From positions 208,551,190 to 208,615,189 of the forward strand of contig NC_081409.1 in assembly GCF_030272615.1 (NCBI RefSeq): a stretch of DNA of 64,000 nt, written 5' to 3'. Both the position numbers and the translations under genes were made by a program. The notes below the pieces were generated by a model. The model saw only the letters and a list, made by a program, of their open reading frames with translations, was not told where the DNA came from and ran no database searches. This DNA is from Cryptomeria japonica. Taxonomy: Eukaryota; Streptophyta; Pinopsida; Cupressales; Cupressaceae. Positions 21,434-34,957 of the stretch are shown one piece after another. The stretch's first letter is position 1. Every line of letters starts with the position of its first letter.

Positions 21434-23570
21434 TTTTTGTTTTTAAAATAAAATTATTTATCTAAATTTTGATTGATTTAAAAGAATTGGTGTTATAAAA
21501 ATATTATTTAGAAATGATAGATTTTTTAGGTTTTTTTAGATTTCTTTATGTATTGGTTAAAATCTCAATATCTGAGATCCACTTTTCCTCCATCAGTCCA
21601 CCACCCCTCAAGGTGTGTGCCAATGTTGATCTTGCCAACATTTCCATCCATTCAAGCACAATTCTTCCAATATCCTATCCATTATCCAACCCCTATTTTC
21701 CATCCTTTTGTCCATCCTCTCGAATCTTTTGCATAAACCCTACCTTAGTCCCATCTCATTTTCATGTCATGATCCTACCAACGTCTTTGAGCATACTTTT
21801 AACAATCATGGTTTGTTGTAGCACAAATTTTCAAGGCTACTATCTAGACAAGAAGACGCTTGAGTCCTTCTTCCATCCACTATCATGTCTTCAACAATAT
21901 AAAAAATTCAAAAAAAGGAATGAAAAAATTGAAAAAAAAAAAATGTAAAGAAAAATAATTCGTCCTTTGGTGAAAACCTGGCAAACAGGCACCTTGGGCA
22001 AGTACCATGACGAAAACCTGACAACCAGGTGTCATGCATAATTGGTGTAGGTGCACCTTATCAACAAGAAAATCATGGCTTTAAGGATGAATATTAGGAC
22101 CCTAATAGTTGTCTTAGAGTGTCTTGTGTTTATGCAAGTTTGTTTCATATATTCAATCAACCCCATCGTGTGAACCCATGTCACCAATTAGGCAATTTGA
22201 TAAGCCAATTGGGACAATGTGGTAATTAAGGGGTAGTAGAAGGTTTAGTTTTGTGTTTGTTAGGTTTTTGACATGTTTTAGGGGTGTTTGGTTGATCCAA
22301 GTGTGTGGATCCCCACCTTAGACAGTTTGACAACATTTTGTGCAAAATTGCAACTTTTGAAAGTGCAACTTTTGAGTACAAAAGTGCAACTTTCAAAATG
22401 TAGTTGGGGAAAGCCTTTCAACGGCTCCAGCCTCCTCCAAATTTGGTTGGAAACCATTGGAGAGTTGTATAATCCTTGCGGACATGATTCCCAAGGGGGT
22501 TGATGTTGTGGTTTGAAGTGGTGAAGCAAATAAACACTGAAATACTGAAGTTTTCCCAGAAATTCTGAGTTTCAGTGATTGTACATGTTTGTACGGATTG
22601 AATTGAGTCACACCATTCATGGAGTAGATGTAGGAATGAACTATATTTTATTTGGTGGTGGTTTTAGATTTTGATTGTGTTTGTGTAGTGAGAACCCTTC
22701 ATTTTTCTGACTGTTACCCAAAAAGTAAGGGTTTGGCTAGGGTTTTACTTGAAAATGGCCATATCTTGCATCTCCTTCCTTTAGAAGTTAAATTCCTTTG
22801 GTAGAGTACAATATTGGTCAATTTAAATTAAGGTTTTGATGGGTTTTTGCAGGGAATATTTTTTGTGAGGAGAAAGAAGCAAAACTAGGTAGGCATCTCT
22901 ATGTAACTACCTTAGGCAAATTTAGGACAGTCATCACAAAACATTATAGCTGTAGATTCTAGGTGTGCAACCCTAAAATTAGAGGTTAATCACCATCCCC
23001 CACATTCTCATAAATTTGGTTTTGCATTTGGGATACCGGTAATGGGGGTTGCTTTTTAAATTAGGCCTAATTGCCCTAATTAGGTCTCTTGGCCTCTAAA
23101 GGGTTCATACCCTGAAAGTGTAGATCTGAGAAAACCATTTTGGGGATAAGTGTAAAACCCAAAAGGGTATCTATAATGGTAAAAATTTTGTGCGAGTGTG
23201 TGGAACATTTTGGAGCTAAGATCAATTTTATCGCCAAATAGGGCTACTAGCCTAAGGGGTAGGTTTCCAAAGGAGGTATAGGGAATTAGAGTCTAAACCA
23301 AAAACCAATGCTTGGACCAGTCTCTAATGGACATAAATGAGCCAATTCCAAATCCTCTAAGAGAACGAGTCACCGGTGAGGCATGTTAGAGAAGTTGAGG
23401 CCATTTACTCATCTTGAGTAGGTGTTAGGTTTGAGTAGTGGGGAGTAGTTCAAAACCTTAATATGTGGAGTCCTTCTTTGTAGGGTCATTTTTGTCATTT
23501 TAAGGGTCAGACCCTAACCTTTTAGACTTGTCCTTAGGTGTAAGGAAGCCTCTACATCAATAATCCATGA
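21434..23570. other. probable retrotransposon-derived non-coding DNA
   Basis: Two ~40-base units with GAAAACCTGGCAAACAGG and GAAAACCTGACAACCAGG are at about 21974-22045. The rest reads like LTR or untranslated element sequence, but no start, end or coding motif could be fixed. The 144-codon frame at 21514-21948 is pyrimidine-biased and probably spurious. Confidence 0.35.
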
Positions 23571-23579
23571 ACTTCTTGC

Positions 23580-24140
23580 ATACCATACTTGGGAGCAGGT
23601 TTCATTTATTTCATCCTATCGTACCCCTATCATCCTTCCTTATCCTATTGGCCTGCATTGTCCTTTCACTCTTCATTATCCTATCATAGCCTATCATACC
23701 CCCCATTATCCTATTTTCCCTCATGTCCATATCCCCTTTTCCAACTTTGATCTTGACAAGGCTGAGGATCTTCATGAACATCATGCATCCTATTCACAGC
23801 TTTCAGTCTATCACAGCTTTTGGTCTTTATCCATTGGCTTATTCTTTTCATCCATATTCTTTGGCTTATCACAACATTTTTTCACTATCCCTTAGCCTAT
23901 TGCAACCTTCAGTCCATGTCCCTTATCTATTTTTTATCTTGCTTGTCCTATCCATATCCTATCATCGTTCATACCCTCTTTTTTGTCCCTTGATCTTAAT
24001 TCGACGTAAGGACATAAAATGCAAAACATGGTTTCAAGAACCTCTTGACATGTCCCTCATGCCATTGCCTTACATTATCATATCCAGACCCTTATCCCAT
24101 TGCACAATAGCCCTTGGACATGAATCTTCTTTGTCTCCAT
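23580..24140. repeat. pyrimidine-rich degenerate ATCCTATC repeat
   Basis: Many variants of CCTATC, TATCCTAT and CTTATC recur on the plus strand. Open frames here follow from the composition. No fixed period was found. Confidence 0.6.
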
Positions 24141-25456
24141 AATAAATGGCCTTTGTCTTCCCTCTATCCACCAACATTTCAGCAAACTTATTTATCCATT
24201 TCTCATATTCCTTGCCTTGCTAGACACTAGGGGCAAAATCACTAAAAATAAAATAAAGTCTTGTAAAAATCCATAAAAATCAAATAAAGTCCTAAAAAAA
24301 AATCCATAAATTTTTCAAAATGTCCAGAAATAATTCAAAAACATTCATAAAATATCCTTAAAAAACACAAAAAAAAAGTATAAAAGTTCAAAAACCCTAA
24401 AAATTGGAAAACATTAAAATCCAAAAAAACAATCATTTTCATTACGTCAATAAATTGTCTCTTTTGTACATAGACAAATATTTGAGTCGACATCGAACAA
24501 AAAACATGACAAACATTGTGTTTAACAAATCACACATCAATAGAACTTTTCAATCAACCAAATATTCAAACTAATCAAACTTGTCTTATCAATCAATCAA
24601 CATCAATATCATCAGTCCTTTGTCAACATTATCATGGGTCTTATACAGGGTGTAGTATACTCGAAACCATACTATATCATGTGCTGCCTTAGACAGGTTA
24701 CTGCATTCCCTAAAACTAGGCAACATGATTGTGCTATCATCAAAATAAAACATTATCAATTTTGGCAACAAGATCAAAATGGTTGTTTGACTTGTTTGAA
24801 TTTGTGAATCTTATTTTTCATTGATTTATCTTTGATCATGTTTCTATGCTGCTCAATGATGTCACTGAGTGATTTAGAGTGGCTAGGATGGCTTATGGTC
24901 TTTCTTGTTTTTCATTTTTAGTTTGTGGAGTGTTTCATAACATTATGGGGCAAGTATGTCTTAGGATGGTTGAATCATTCCATGTCTGCAACATGTTCAT
25001 TTTATGCAAAAGGGACTGCATTATCGCCTTAGCTTCCAGTGCCATAGTGTGTCACATTTGTTTTGCCATATCAAATAAAGGTTCTCACCTACTATTTGCA
25101 TTTGTGAAAGAAAGATTTCATCACATTAATTATTTTTCACTTCTCACTTGCGTTTCTTCCAGCTAACATTTCTTCTATCCCACCAATCCTTCTATCTATT
25201 AATCAAATCAATCATTCTCAAGCTATCTATTATATCTAATCAATCAAGAATTTTTTCATTTAATATCAATCAAACCTTTTCTACAATAAATTAACATTCT
25301 TCACTTTTGAATAACCATTCTTCTCTTGTTTCGAGAGATCATTCATTTCTTTCATACATAAACAATCTCTTGAGGGGGCATCCTACCTCCATCCCTCTGT
25401 TTGTTGGGGCATGACTTTATTTTTCTTTGAAACAACGCTCAAAATCGCATTGTCTT
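24141..25456. other. non-coding, probably element interior
   Basis: A-rich text with AAAATCCATAAA-type repeats at 24240-24430, then unremarkable sequence up to the polypurine tract at 25457. No coding domain is seen. Confidence 0.4.
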
Positions 25457-25470
25457 AAAGAGGGGAAAAA
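25457..25470 (+). promoter_or_regulatory. polypurine tract
   Basis: AAAGAGGGGAAAAA directly precedes the presumed LTR start. This is where plus-strand priming occurs in LTR retrotransposons. Confidence 0.55.
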
Positions 25471-26400
25471 TATAGACACTAAAAAATGGTCAACACCCGT
25501 GTCTCCTTTTTTTTTAACATATCGCGCGCATAGTGCCTCTTAGGTTTGATTTGATTAATTAATCAAACCCCTTTACTAACAATTCTTCTAAGTCTTAAAT
25601 AGATAAATTCAATAATTTATTTATTTGTCTCCTTTGTCCATTAATTAAATAAATTCAATTTATTTAATTAACTAATTCATAAATATGAGAAATAAATTAA
25701 TAAATCATTTTTATTAATTTTCATATTTATCTTCCTCCAAAAATAATTAATAAATTTTATTTATTAATTCATCTTTATTTCCTTCTTTTCTTAATTTTTT
25801 ATTCTTCCATTTTATCCTTTTATATGGAGATATTTAATAATTAATATTCTCATAAAATCCTCCTAATTTTCAAATTTAGAAACTAATATCTTTCCTTGAT
25901 TTTCAAAAAACAATCTTTTTTGGCAGTATCTCATTAATCTTAATTTTTAAATTAAAAAATGAGGTATCCATCTTCAAAAATTTACATTTTGTGAGAGGAT
26001 ATTTTATTTATTTATTTTATTCTTCTATTTTTCTTTTCGAATGAAGATATTAAATAATTTTTAATTATTAAAATCTTCCTAATATTTTCAAATTGCTAAT
26101 TTGGTATTTATGAGAAGATAATTAATTTTTTTATTATTTATTCTCATAATATCTTCTCATTTGCTTTCTTCTATCTTTATCCTTCCCTGAATGGCAACTC
26201 TATTGTGTACTCAATCAGGTCCATCCATCTAACTAAAAATCTTTTCAATCTTAGCCATCCAATCAATATCAATTTTTCTATAAGTTGAGCCCATTTCTCA
26301 TTGATTTTCAACCACATTTTGAGTATCCTTATGCTGTCAATATCATCTCATCTTGCTATCATCTTGCTTGCAACACGCTTTGTAGGTGAGAGCCACATAT
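25471..26400 (+). mobile_element. 3' LTR-like sequence
   Basis: It begins TATAGACACTAAAAAATGG directly after the polypurine tract (an expected TG start would have mutated to TA) and continues as AT-rich sequence with alternating AATTTATT/AATAAATT blocks. The end and the partner LTR were not found. Confidence 0.45.
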
Positions 26401-28100
26401 ATTTGAAGGAAAACTAAGAACATTGGAAGGGAATGGAATGGAAGAAGCACTTGCATTGGTTTGTATTTATTTTAAGTGTTTTGTTTCCATACTTTCATTG
26501 AATGTAGTAGGATCAATTTCATAGCATTTTAGGCTTTTGTGGTTGGCTTAATTTATGCTTTGATGTATTCTGAATTTCCTAGTTACACTTTATTTTTATT
26601 TTTTTAAATGTCTATTTTAATTTATTTTTTTGTATTAATTATAACAGGAAAGAGAGCATGACATACAACATTATGTGCAAACTTACACAAAATAGAGCAA
26701 AGAGTACATGCAGATATACACAGACTTACATAAACTTGAATACATACAACTGTGGAATACAAAATGACCCAGTCATAGGGTGGAAATGGATCCTATACAT
26801 ACTATGACTATACATTCTAGATCTATATATGATAAATACAAAGGATCACTTAGTTTTTAAAATTTTAAACAGTTTATTTTTATTTTTTATTAACAATAAT
26901 CAATTGTTTTGCACAATCAAGAGTGAATTTGATTTTTATAAAATTGACATTTATATTTTTAAACTTAATATATTGTTATGATTGGTTTAAAAAAATTTAC
27001 TTTATATTTAAAAAAGAAATGTCCATTTTAAATGGTTTAATTTTATTTGTTATTTATAATATTATAAATAAAGTGATTTTTCTATTTTATAGGAATTTTA
27101 TTACCAATTTATTTCATTACAAGCATTACATAAAAAACACTTCTATTAAAAATAAATAAATCCAATTATTTCATGTATTCATTATAATTATAATTTTGTA
27201 TAATTTGTTTTGATATCATTTTATTTTAAATAATTTTTTTGAAAATTATAATTTCCTTTATTATCATTTGAACATATATAAAATAATTTAATAACTTTTA
27301 ATCATAAATTTAAATATTTTTTATTTAATTTTAAAAAAATGCAGATAATATTTATATTATACTAATTATTTAATAAGATTAGTATAATTGATATTACATA
27401 AATCAAATCAAAACTATATAATCTTAAACTAATAATCAATAAAATTAAAGTTTAAGATTAATTTTATTATTATAGCTATACTTATATAAAAAAATTAATT
27501 AAATTAAGATTATAATTTTAAGAAAAATGTATAATTTTACTATAATGTTTATATTATATTATAATTATTAATATTATTTTATTGAAGTGAGAGTTGTTTT
27601 TTATATTACATAAATATAAGTAAAACAATATGATTTTAAAATAACAATAATTGAAAACTAAGTAAATATTTTTATTACAATACGATGAAGGCAACTATTC
27701 GCCATAACATTGCACTCGTTTTACTTGATAACAAGTTCTATCATTTTTTCAACTAATTATTCATTAAATTACTTATGTACTTGATCTAGATTATTGTAAG
27801 ATTTACATTTCAAAATAAAATATATATATATGTTTTTTGTTTCTAGTGTTCCAAATGTGCAATAGAAAAAAATTATCTCTTCCTATTCCTCTTTTAGCAT
27901 TTTTCATCTACTTCTAAGTAGACTTTTTGTTGTTGGTCAAAAGTGGGGTGAAATTCCTCAAGGTAATATTTATTCTTTCTCCCTAATGCATTTTCCCACA
28001 TACACTTATAAAATATATCTACAATGTTTTGATTTCTTTAGCATTATTAAGATAAGCATTCAAGTGAATGTGCCATTTTCTCATCCGCCTGCAATTTTTA
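26401..28100. other. extremely AT-rich non-coding DNA
   Basis: From about 26820 to 27830 the sequence is almost wholly A/T homopolymer mixes. The one 78-codon frame (26923-27159) is composed of AT-rich codons and is not supported as a gene. Confidence 0.6.
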
Positions 28101-28559
28101 TTCATTTGTGACTTCTTTCTTTCACTTAAGATACCCTTAAAGATGACATCAAGCTATCCATTTGCTTTCATCTATTCATTTTTTTTAGTATCTTAAAAGG
28201 TGCACCATAGCAATGGTTTCAATAAGAACTATACCTATTTTAGTCATGAGAATCTCATAAGGGACCAAAGTTTTTAGCTTGAATTTGTTTGTGAACATGC
28301 ATTTTTCTATCCTCTCTATCTACATTCATTTGATGTCTACAATGTTACTATCTCATATTCAACAACAAATAAAGCACCAACAAAATTACCTATAGCTTAA
28401 ATAAAGTATGAATATAACTTTTCAATCACATAACTATGCCTATTGGCATCTATTATGAAGGGCAAAAAATGCTCTCCACCTCGCAAAGTTTTATTTTTTC
28501 TACATTTTTCCCAACTAATCTTATTGAAGTCAATCCCAATGTATGTATACTATATGACC

Positions 28560-29451
28560 TCCTCTAGAATACTTCCTTCAAAATCAAATTTGAAGTAATT
28601 ATTTTTCTTTGAATATTGGAGAAGACTGTGATCTTGGTCTTGGTGGTATTAACTTGATACCCACATCTTTGCAAAAGTGCTCAAGGACACTCGAATATTT
28701 TTGTAACCCTTGAGTGAAGTTAGAAGTCAAAATAAGATCATTAGCATACAAAAGAAGCTTAAAGTAACATATTCCCTTAGAAAACAAAATTGTCCCCACT
28801 TTAAAAATTCAACCATTCTTCAAGTATGTTGATTTATAAGTCATAAGAGATAATAGGCATGCTTGTTTAATGCCAATGTCTCTCTTAAAACTTTTTTGAA
28901 TTATTTGCTTGAGTTTTGATTTTTATTTGAACCTCTTCATAAATATTATGGGTAGCCACTCTAAATTGCACTAAGATACCAAAATCCTACATTTTATGTC
29001 ATCATTTATTCTTAGGAACTATGTTGAAAGCCTTCTTGAGATTAGTAAAACAATAATCTTCCTCTTTCTCATTCCATGACTCCGTGATCAATTGTTGAAT
29101 GCTTTAGTTTGAAACATACTTTCCTTTTTACTCACTTTTCTTTTTATTATGTCTGCTTGTTGATTCTATGCTCAACCATGACACACCAAACAACTTCACA
29201 ATTAAAGGATTGATCATGATGATCCAAAAGTTAGAAGCATTGTTAATATCCCTACTCTTAAAGAGGGGTGTTGTTAATTTGGTAATCCAATCCCTTAGAA
29301 ACCCATGTTGAATAATGGTGAATATTTTCACAATCAGGGGGGAAAGGATGTTACAAAATAATGTTGCATACCTAGTTACATTTAATCCATTTTCCACATA
29401 ACGCATGAGAGAAAAGCATGCATACAAGCTTATGAAATCGCCATTATGCAA
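28560..29451 (-). pseudogene. LINE reverse transcriptase relic
   Basis: Reading down from 29451, the finger/palm text HGFLRDWITKLTTPLFKSRD then SNFWIIMINPLIVKLFG matches the plant LINE consensus 'W....I.PIFKSGD...PSNYR.I.I...L.KLYG'. Further down, DIGIKQACLLSL (near 28870) matches motif GIKQGCPLSP. The frame at 28799-28599 reads FKLLLYANDLILTS, the YADD catalytic box with Asp changed to Asn. Motifs occur in the right order but in different frames with stops between, so the enzyme is dead. Confidence 0.85.
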
Positions 29452-30480
29452 GGATCAAATAGACAAACCATGATATAATATAAGATATACCTTGGCAAAA
29501 CCCTCATGAGGAAAAAAACTAGCCTCCAAAAGAATCCATACTTCATCAAATTATTTAGCCATAAAGAAATACAATGTACTTACAGTTACAGTGAATACTA
29601 TCGAGCCATCAAGCCCTCCAATGCATTCTCCATGTGTCCAAGGATAAATCCACACATCCCATCCCATACTTCACATATGCAATCCTACAAAGGAAATACA
29701 ATGAAATCCAAACCACCAGCCAACCTTAACCACTAAAGATGTGCTTGAGTTTATGTAATCAATCTCACACAAATATAACCAAGTGGTAAAGTAAAACCAT
29801 GCGCCACAAAACCATGTGAACATGATACCATTGAACCCTCTTTTAATATTGGGTACTAAGCTTTCACTTTATTAAATATCTTTCCCTAATATTAAATAAT
29901 TATAATATAATATTACAATGTTAAAATACAACTCATCAAGTGGCCCCAATAATATTCCAAATGAAATCTCTATGTGATGCATGTCCATCTAGGCTCCCCT
30001 AGGCGCAACATACATAATAAATAAATTATAAATTATAAAAATTATGCAAGGTGTACAACACCTTATACCAACAAAGTAATTTTCATCCCACATTTTCGCT
30101 TGAAGTTCATCCATGTCCCTAGCCCTTCCTATCCCCAATTTCTTAGTACCTTCCCTAATTGCTTGTAAAGTGAATTATTTGGTCATTGTGTCAACCCTAG
30201 GAAGCTCAACCCCTAACTCCTACTCATACAATTATTTTGTGTATTCAAACCATTGAGTGATAATCATAGTATTCTTTGTTCTTTTCTTGGTTGAATTTTC
30301 CTCCAAAATAGTTTTGGATTATTCTTCCCTAAACATATAAGTGTTTCTCTTCTTGTAATGGTGTAAAAATAGGGTTTCACCAATTAAGATAATAAAACCA
30401 CTAATTTCTTACTAATCATTACATTAAAAGAAGGGTAAATCAAATAGATCTAGCCACAAATCTATTAGGAAAAGGGCTAA
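29452..30480. other. non-coding stretch
   Basis: No gene or clear element boundary is seen. Confidence 0.45.
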
Positions 30481-30684
30481 ACTACTAATCAGATTTACTC
30501 GTTTGTTTGCCACCCCTTTTAGTTGAAATTGGATTTGAATTCCAAATTTTAGGGTAAAGAAATGAATAATTGAAGTGAATCATAAATAACAGAGTGATGC
30601 ACTCATCAGACAAAGCCATAAACAAGGATTTGAGTAGAAGAAGAGGATTAGAACCTGTTGTTGAAAATTTGGGTTGAATTGTTG

Positions 30685-30826
30685 GGACCATGGTGGTAGG
30701 TCTCCCTAGTCCTGTAACTCTCTGATAGGCAAGTGGGATCTTTTTTGGATCAGGGAGATGCACAAGATCCATTATCAAAAGCTCGAGTAGAATTCTTGGG
30801 ACCGTGGTGGTAGGTTCCCCCGGTCC
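30685..30826 (-). repeat. two GGACC hairpins 114 bp apart
   Basis: GGACCATGG with CCCTAGTCC (30685-30712) and GGACCGTGG with CCCCGGTCC (30799-30826). Both carry TGGTAGGT in the loop. The second pairs at 8 of 9 positions and the first at 7 of 9. Confidence 0.65.
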
Positions 30827-31390
30827 TCCACTTTTAACTCCTTCAAAATTTGAACGTGTTTGTCATCATCAACTATGTCAAAATCTTTGATCATATCTCC
30901 TGAATCAATTTCCTGTACACAAAAAGAGAGGAAAAGGGGTTGTGGATAGGGGTTTTCCTTGGGTCAAACCCCGGTTTAGGAATTAACCTTGAAATTAAAA
31001 TAATAATTGTAATGGAAATAGAATTGAATTGTAGCGAGACGCTTTCCTTTTGAGGGAAAGGCTAGATCTGAAATTGAATGCTTACAATTGGAATGTATAC
31101 CTTGATGAAACTTGCTTAATCCTCACACAATAGTTTTAGGATATCATGTAGAATGTTTTCATATAAGTTTGATCATGGATGCCATCTTGAATGATTGAAC
31201 TTGACTTCACTTCTCCTTCAATGCTTGATGGATGCTTGATTGCTTACTCACTTGAATAAAATTTGCTAGAGTGTAATTGAGAGAGATCCAACTTAGACTT
31301 AGACTTCAAATGAGAGGGGTAGGCCTCCTTTTATACTTATTCCACTTGAAGTGACCTTTGCGAGGACCAAATTTGGGTTTTGATTGAGAA

Positions 31391-31416
31391 GACCGGGGTG
31401 CTTTGGCACCATGGTC
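31391..31416 (-). other. hairpin upstream of the LTR TATA box
   Basis: GACCGGGGTGC and GCACCATGGTC flank a TTTG loop and pair at 9 of 11 positions. It lies about 60 bases upstream of the minus-strand TATAAAAGG. Confidence 0.75.
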
Positions 31417-31479
31417 CTATGAATCAAGTTTTAGCTTTGGGGAAAAGACAAGAGAGAAAGTTAAAATGCAAGTTTATGG

Positions 31480-31815
31480 GAAGTGTGAGCAGAATTAAAG
31501 CAATCATCAGGCATCAAAAGACAAAATGCCAAGGTGAGGCCTAGGTGTGGAAAATTTTTTATGCAGATACAATTTATGATGCTACACTTGTATTCATGGA
31601 CACCTTTTTTTCCAAGTTTAACAATGTAGTTGTTTAACTTTGTGGTATCCTTCTCTTTACCTAACTCCTTGAGATCTTTCACTGTAGTTTTGCAATCCTT
31701 ATCAAATTGCACATTTTCCAAAAAATATTTATTTTCTTATTGTTCTTTGTCATTTTACAATCTCTCAAACGCCTCTTGAATTATGCTTTTTAGATCAGGT
31801 ACCTTTTTAAACAAT
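31480..31815 (-). pseudogene. possible decayed coiled-coil coding fragment
   Basis: On the minus strand the text reads VPDLKSIIQEAFERL, then after stops NVQFDKDCKTTVKDLKELGK and LNNYIVKLGKKGVHEYKCS. It is rich in K, E and L with an amphipathic look. I do not recognise the family; it could be a gag fragment of the neighbouring element. Confidence 0.3.
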
Positions 31816-32651
31816 ATGAATGATTAATCTTTCTACATTACTTGTCTTAATGATTCCTTGAAGATATCACAAATTTATTGGGTTAAAATAATTTTCCCTT
31901 TGTTATAGGTTGGTTGATGGGTTGTTCCTATATATTTTTTCAAGATGAGATAGAAAAATTAATTTGAAGGAGTCCTTGAAGAGACTTGGTCTATATGAGA
32001 TCGAGGATCCCCAAGAGGGGGATTGATAATTGAGAAGTCCAATAGGTCTCTATTCAATCAAGATGAATCTTTCAATTCAGTCAAAGGAACTCTATGAAAC
32101 CATGTCAATAAACTTTTTATTCTAGTCAGTGTTGATATGCCTATTAGTGCCCCTCACATCTCCACCAATATCTATAGTAGGGTCTATATAGCACATGAAG
32201 AGAAGGAACTTTTTGATCAATCTTATAATGGTGGTGATGAGTTTGTATTTTGTCTCTTTTCATAGCCTTTCGTCAGACTTTGGTTAAAACTTTTGTGTTT
32301 AATATGCTACAAACTTTGATCGTAACTTGACTCTTTTCATTACCTTGGACACATGGGCATGTGCAGGATCATGAGGGGCCAAAAAGTGGCGATATGAAAA
32401 AAATGCCTTTTTAAATTTGCCCAACAATGCAAAAAATCCATGTTGATTTTTTGCTTGGCTTGGATGTTAGTATACGTAGCCATGGCAAAAGCCAAAGCAT
32501 AATGGATACATGAAAATATCAGATATCCAATATTATCAAACTTATATATTACATAACATATAATATATAATATATTATTCATATAATATAATATTATATA
32601 TAATATGTAATTAATTTATATTATCATATATTAATATTATGTATTATTGAT
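31816..32651. other. non-coding, AT-rich toward the end
   Basis: No gene seen. From 32546 it becomes a TA-rich run (TAATATATAATATATTATTC) that borders the candidate transposon end. Confidence 0.45.
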
Positions 32652-32680
32652 ATATAATTGAAAACATAGAAAAAGGAATC

Positions 32681-32751
32681 GGATATCCAATAATATCAGA
32701 TATATCTGACATTATTAGATATCTGATACCTATGGGTATTTCAAATACCCA
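32681..32751. repeat. nested palindromes at the left transposon end
   Basis: 32681-32725 is an imperfect palindrome centred near 32702: GATATCCAATAATATCAGAT pairs with ATCTGACATTATTAGATATC with two mismatches. It is followed by the perfect palindrome TGGGTATTT-C-AAATACCCA at 32733-32751. Confidence 0.75.
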
Positions 32752-33039
32752 GACTGTGCCCACTCGCGGGTCATTTTTTACCCATGGGTTTGGCGTTTTA
32801 GCAGTGTTTCGATATTTGATTATAGCTGATATCTGATTCTTTAGGCAAATTTTCATCAAATCCAAGCATCAAGTATGAATTTTTTTTTATTTCCTTCTCT
32901 ATTTATAATTCATTTGCATTTTTTGATTTGTTTTTCGATTTTTTAGTTATAAATTAGGTTTATTTTATTTTATTTCAAATACAATATGTTGTTTGAAATT
33001 TGTTAATTAAATCTAAATTTTCAACTTCAATTAGGTAAA

Positions 33040-34957
33040 ATGGTTGATAGCAATGAGAATCCACAACCACCAAACCCTCTGCTACCAAACCCTCCCTCAA
33101 TTCATGAGTTAATTGGTCAAAATTTGGACCAATTGAGGGGAATTGCTAATATGACCTATAACACGATCCCTTGTCTATCCCCCATATTAGCCACACTAAA
33201 GGCAATAATCTCCAATGTAGAAATTGTCACCACTGAGCACAATATCATTCTTTTGTGGTGAGAGGCCATGAGGAAACAATATGCATATGGCTTGTCCTCT
33301 GAGGAAGCGAATAACCTCAAGATATCTAAAGCTGAAATTGTTGTCCTAATTGTTGTCCCATTTGTTAATCCCTGCATCAGACAACCGTAGATGTCAAAAA
33401 ACCAAAACTTTCCATCAAATTGTGTCAAAATGATGCTATGCGAGATAAATTTTGGGATTGTTGGTGGATGGTTTTTGATAGACCACCCAACAAAAATCTC
33501 AATGTGCCATTTTACTTCATCAATAAGTTATATGTCAAGTTGTTTTAGGCAAGCATGTCAACAACTTTGACATTAGACATTTCCAAGGTGTGGGGGGAGG
33601 TATCCCCCAAGATAGACCTGGGGCAGTTCAAGTAGTACAGGGATAATATGTTCCCCCTCCTCGCATTGCTCACCCACCTTCAATACAACCTCACAAATTA
33701 TATCGACTATTCACTCTTTGAGTGGCCTTTTGGTTTCTCAGGTTGTGGCACTGCCTCAGCCACGTGAGGGTGATGCTAGCAGTGGATCGGGTGGTGCTAA
33801 CACATCCTCCTCGCGTATTTATGTGCGACATACTTGCACTATGTGCCATCACATATGCGCAGGTCCTCTTGGACAATCTATTGATCATCCCATCGACACA
33901 TATAATTATGAGGTGCATGATATGGCCGGTGCACTAGATGAGATGACAAGGATTGGAGTACACCCTAAGGAGTCCTCGCATGCTAGAGATGAGGAGGTAC
34001 CTTCATCGTACATTGATGGTGTAGTGTTAAGACTTAACTTGTAACTTCATAGTGTATTTTATTTTAAATTAATATTTATAAGATAGTATTAAGTACTAAC
34101 TTTTATATACATGGTCTATTTAATAGTTGATGTCTAAGGAGGAGATATCACAAGTCCAGGACACCACCCTCTCAACCATTTCATTTGGCCTTCAGAGCTA
34201 CATGATATATTTTTTTTCACTTATTCATTTATATTTTTATTGTATACATGTTTGTCATTTAAATTTCCATTAATTAAATGATATATTAACTTACATGTAT
34301 ATCTTATTTTACTCTTGTAGGACACACCTGGTGCAAGTGTGGTGTCGTGCACCAGACTCTGGAAGCGCAATCAAAGACAAGGGAAAGGTAATTGAATGCA
34401 AATTTGATTGAATTAAGAGTTTAAAGAAATTATTATAACTATGCATGTCTTCATTAACTATACATGTCTTCATAGATTGATAGTTTCACATACTTGTTGT
34501 TTTTATGTATAAGGAATTGTTGGTTTCACATCCTTGTTGACTGCTTCCACAATACCTAAAGAAGTAGAAGAAGAAATGTCTTAGGTGTGTATTTATTTTA
34601 TTTTTTGTTTAGTAAATATGTTCATATCATCAAAAATTATATGTTAACTTGTATCAATGTTATGTTTGTGAACATATATAGCTTGTCTACGAAAATCTCG
34701 ATAACATCCCTTCTCTACCATAGACATATTCTAGGAATCCCGACTGTCCTAAGAGAAGAAGTGGACTTGTAATAAAAATTTCAATTTTAGAGTTCAATTA
34801 TAGTTCAATGTATATTGATTTTGATGTTAAATTTTAATGTAAATTATATAATATAACTAATCTCAATTTTGGTTTGAATTTCTCTTGTGTAGGATCCTTC
34901 AAAGCCAAAGAGTGCTTCAAAGAGGATCAATTTTGATGATCCATCAGTAGTTTAGGA
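33040..34957 (+). pseudogene. decayed multi-exon gene of unknown family
   Basis: ATG at 33040 opens a frame reading MVDSNENPQPPNPLL, then IHELIGQNLDQLRGIANMTY, to a stop at 33259. Coding text resumes near 33435 (DAMRDKFWDCWWMVFDRPP, then NVPFYFINKLYVKLF), with stops. Another exon-like stretch, 33742-34044, follows a TTTCTCAG acceptor and reads VVALPQPREGDASSGSGGAN to DEEVPSSYIDGVVLRLNL. Short exons follow at 34321-34388 (after CTCTTGTAG, before GTAATT) and 34894-34957, ending SASKRINFDDPSVV. The layout suggests a spliced gene carried by the surrounding element. I do not recognise the family. Confidence 0.4.

Larger units (their letters stand above)
30480..31420 (-). mobile_element. LTR related to family X, reverse orientation
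   Basis: On the minus strand, the block around 31005-30900 (TTCAAGGTTAATTCCTAAAC, then AAAACCCCTATCCACAA) matches 42938-43020 and 48553-48640 in the family X LTRs. TATAAAAGGAG lies near 31335, the same box as at 42643. Hairpin modules occur upstream of the TATA box (31391-31416) and downstream (30685-30712 and 30799-30826), as in family X. It is a diverged subfamily. The ends were not located, and it may extend into an internal leader. Confidence 0.65.

Noticed and set aside
21514-21948. 144-codon plus-strand frame
   Set aside because: Pyrimidine-rich text with no domain; open because of composition.
23723-24142. 139-codon plus-strand frame
   Set aside because: It lies in the degenerate ATCCTATC repeat and has no protein-like motif.
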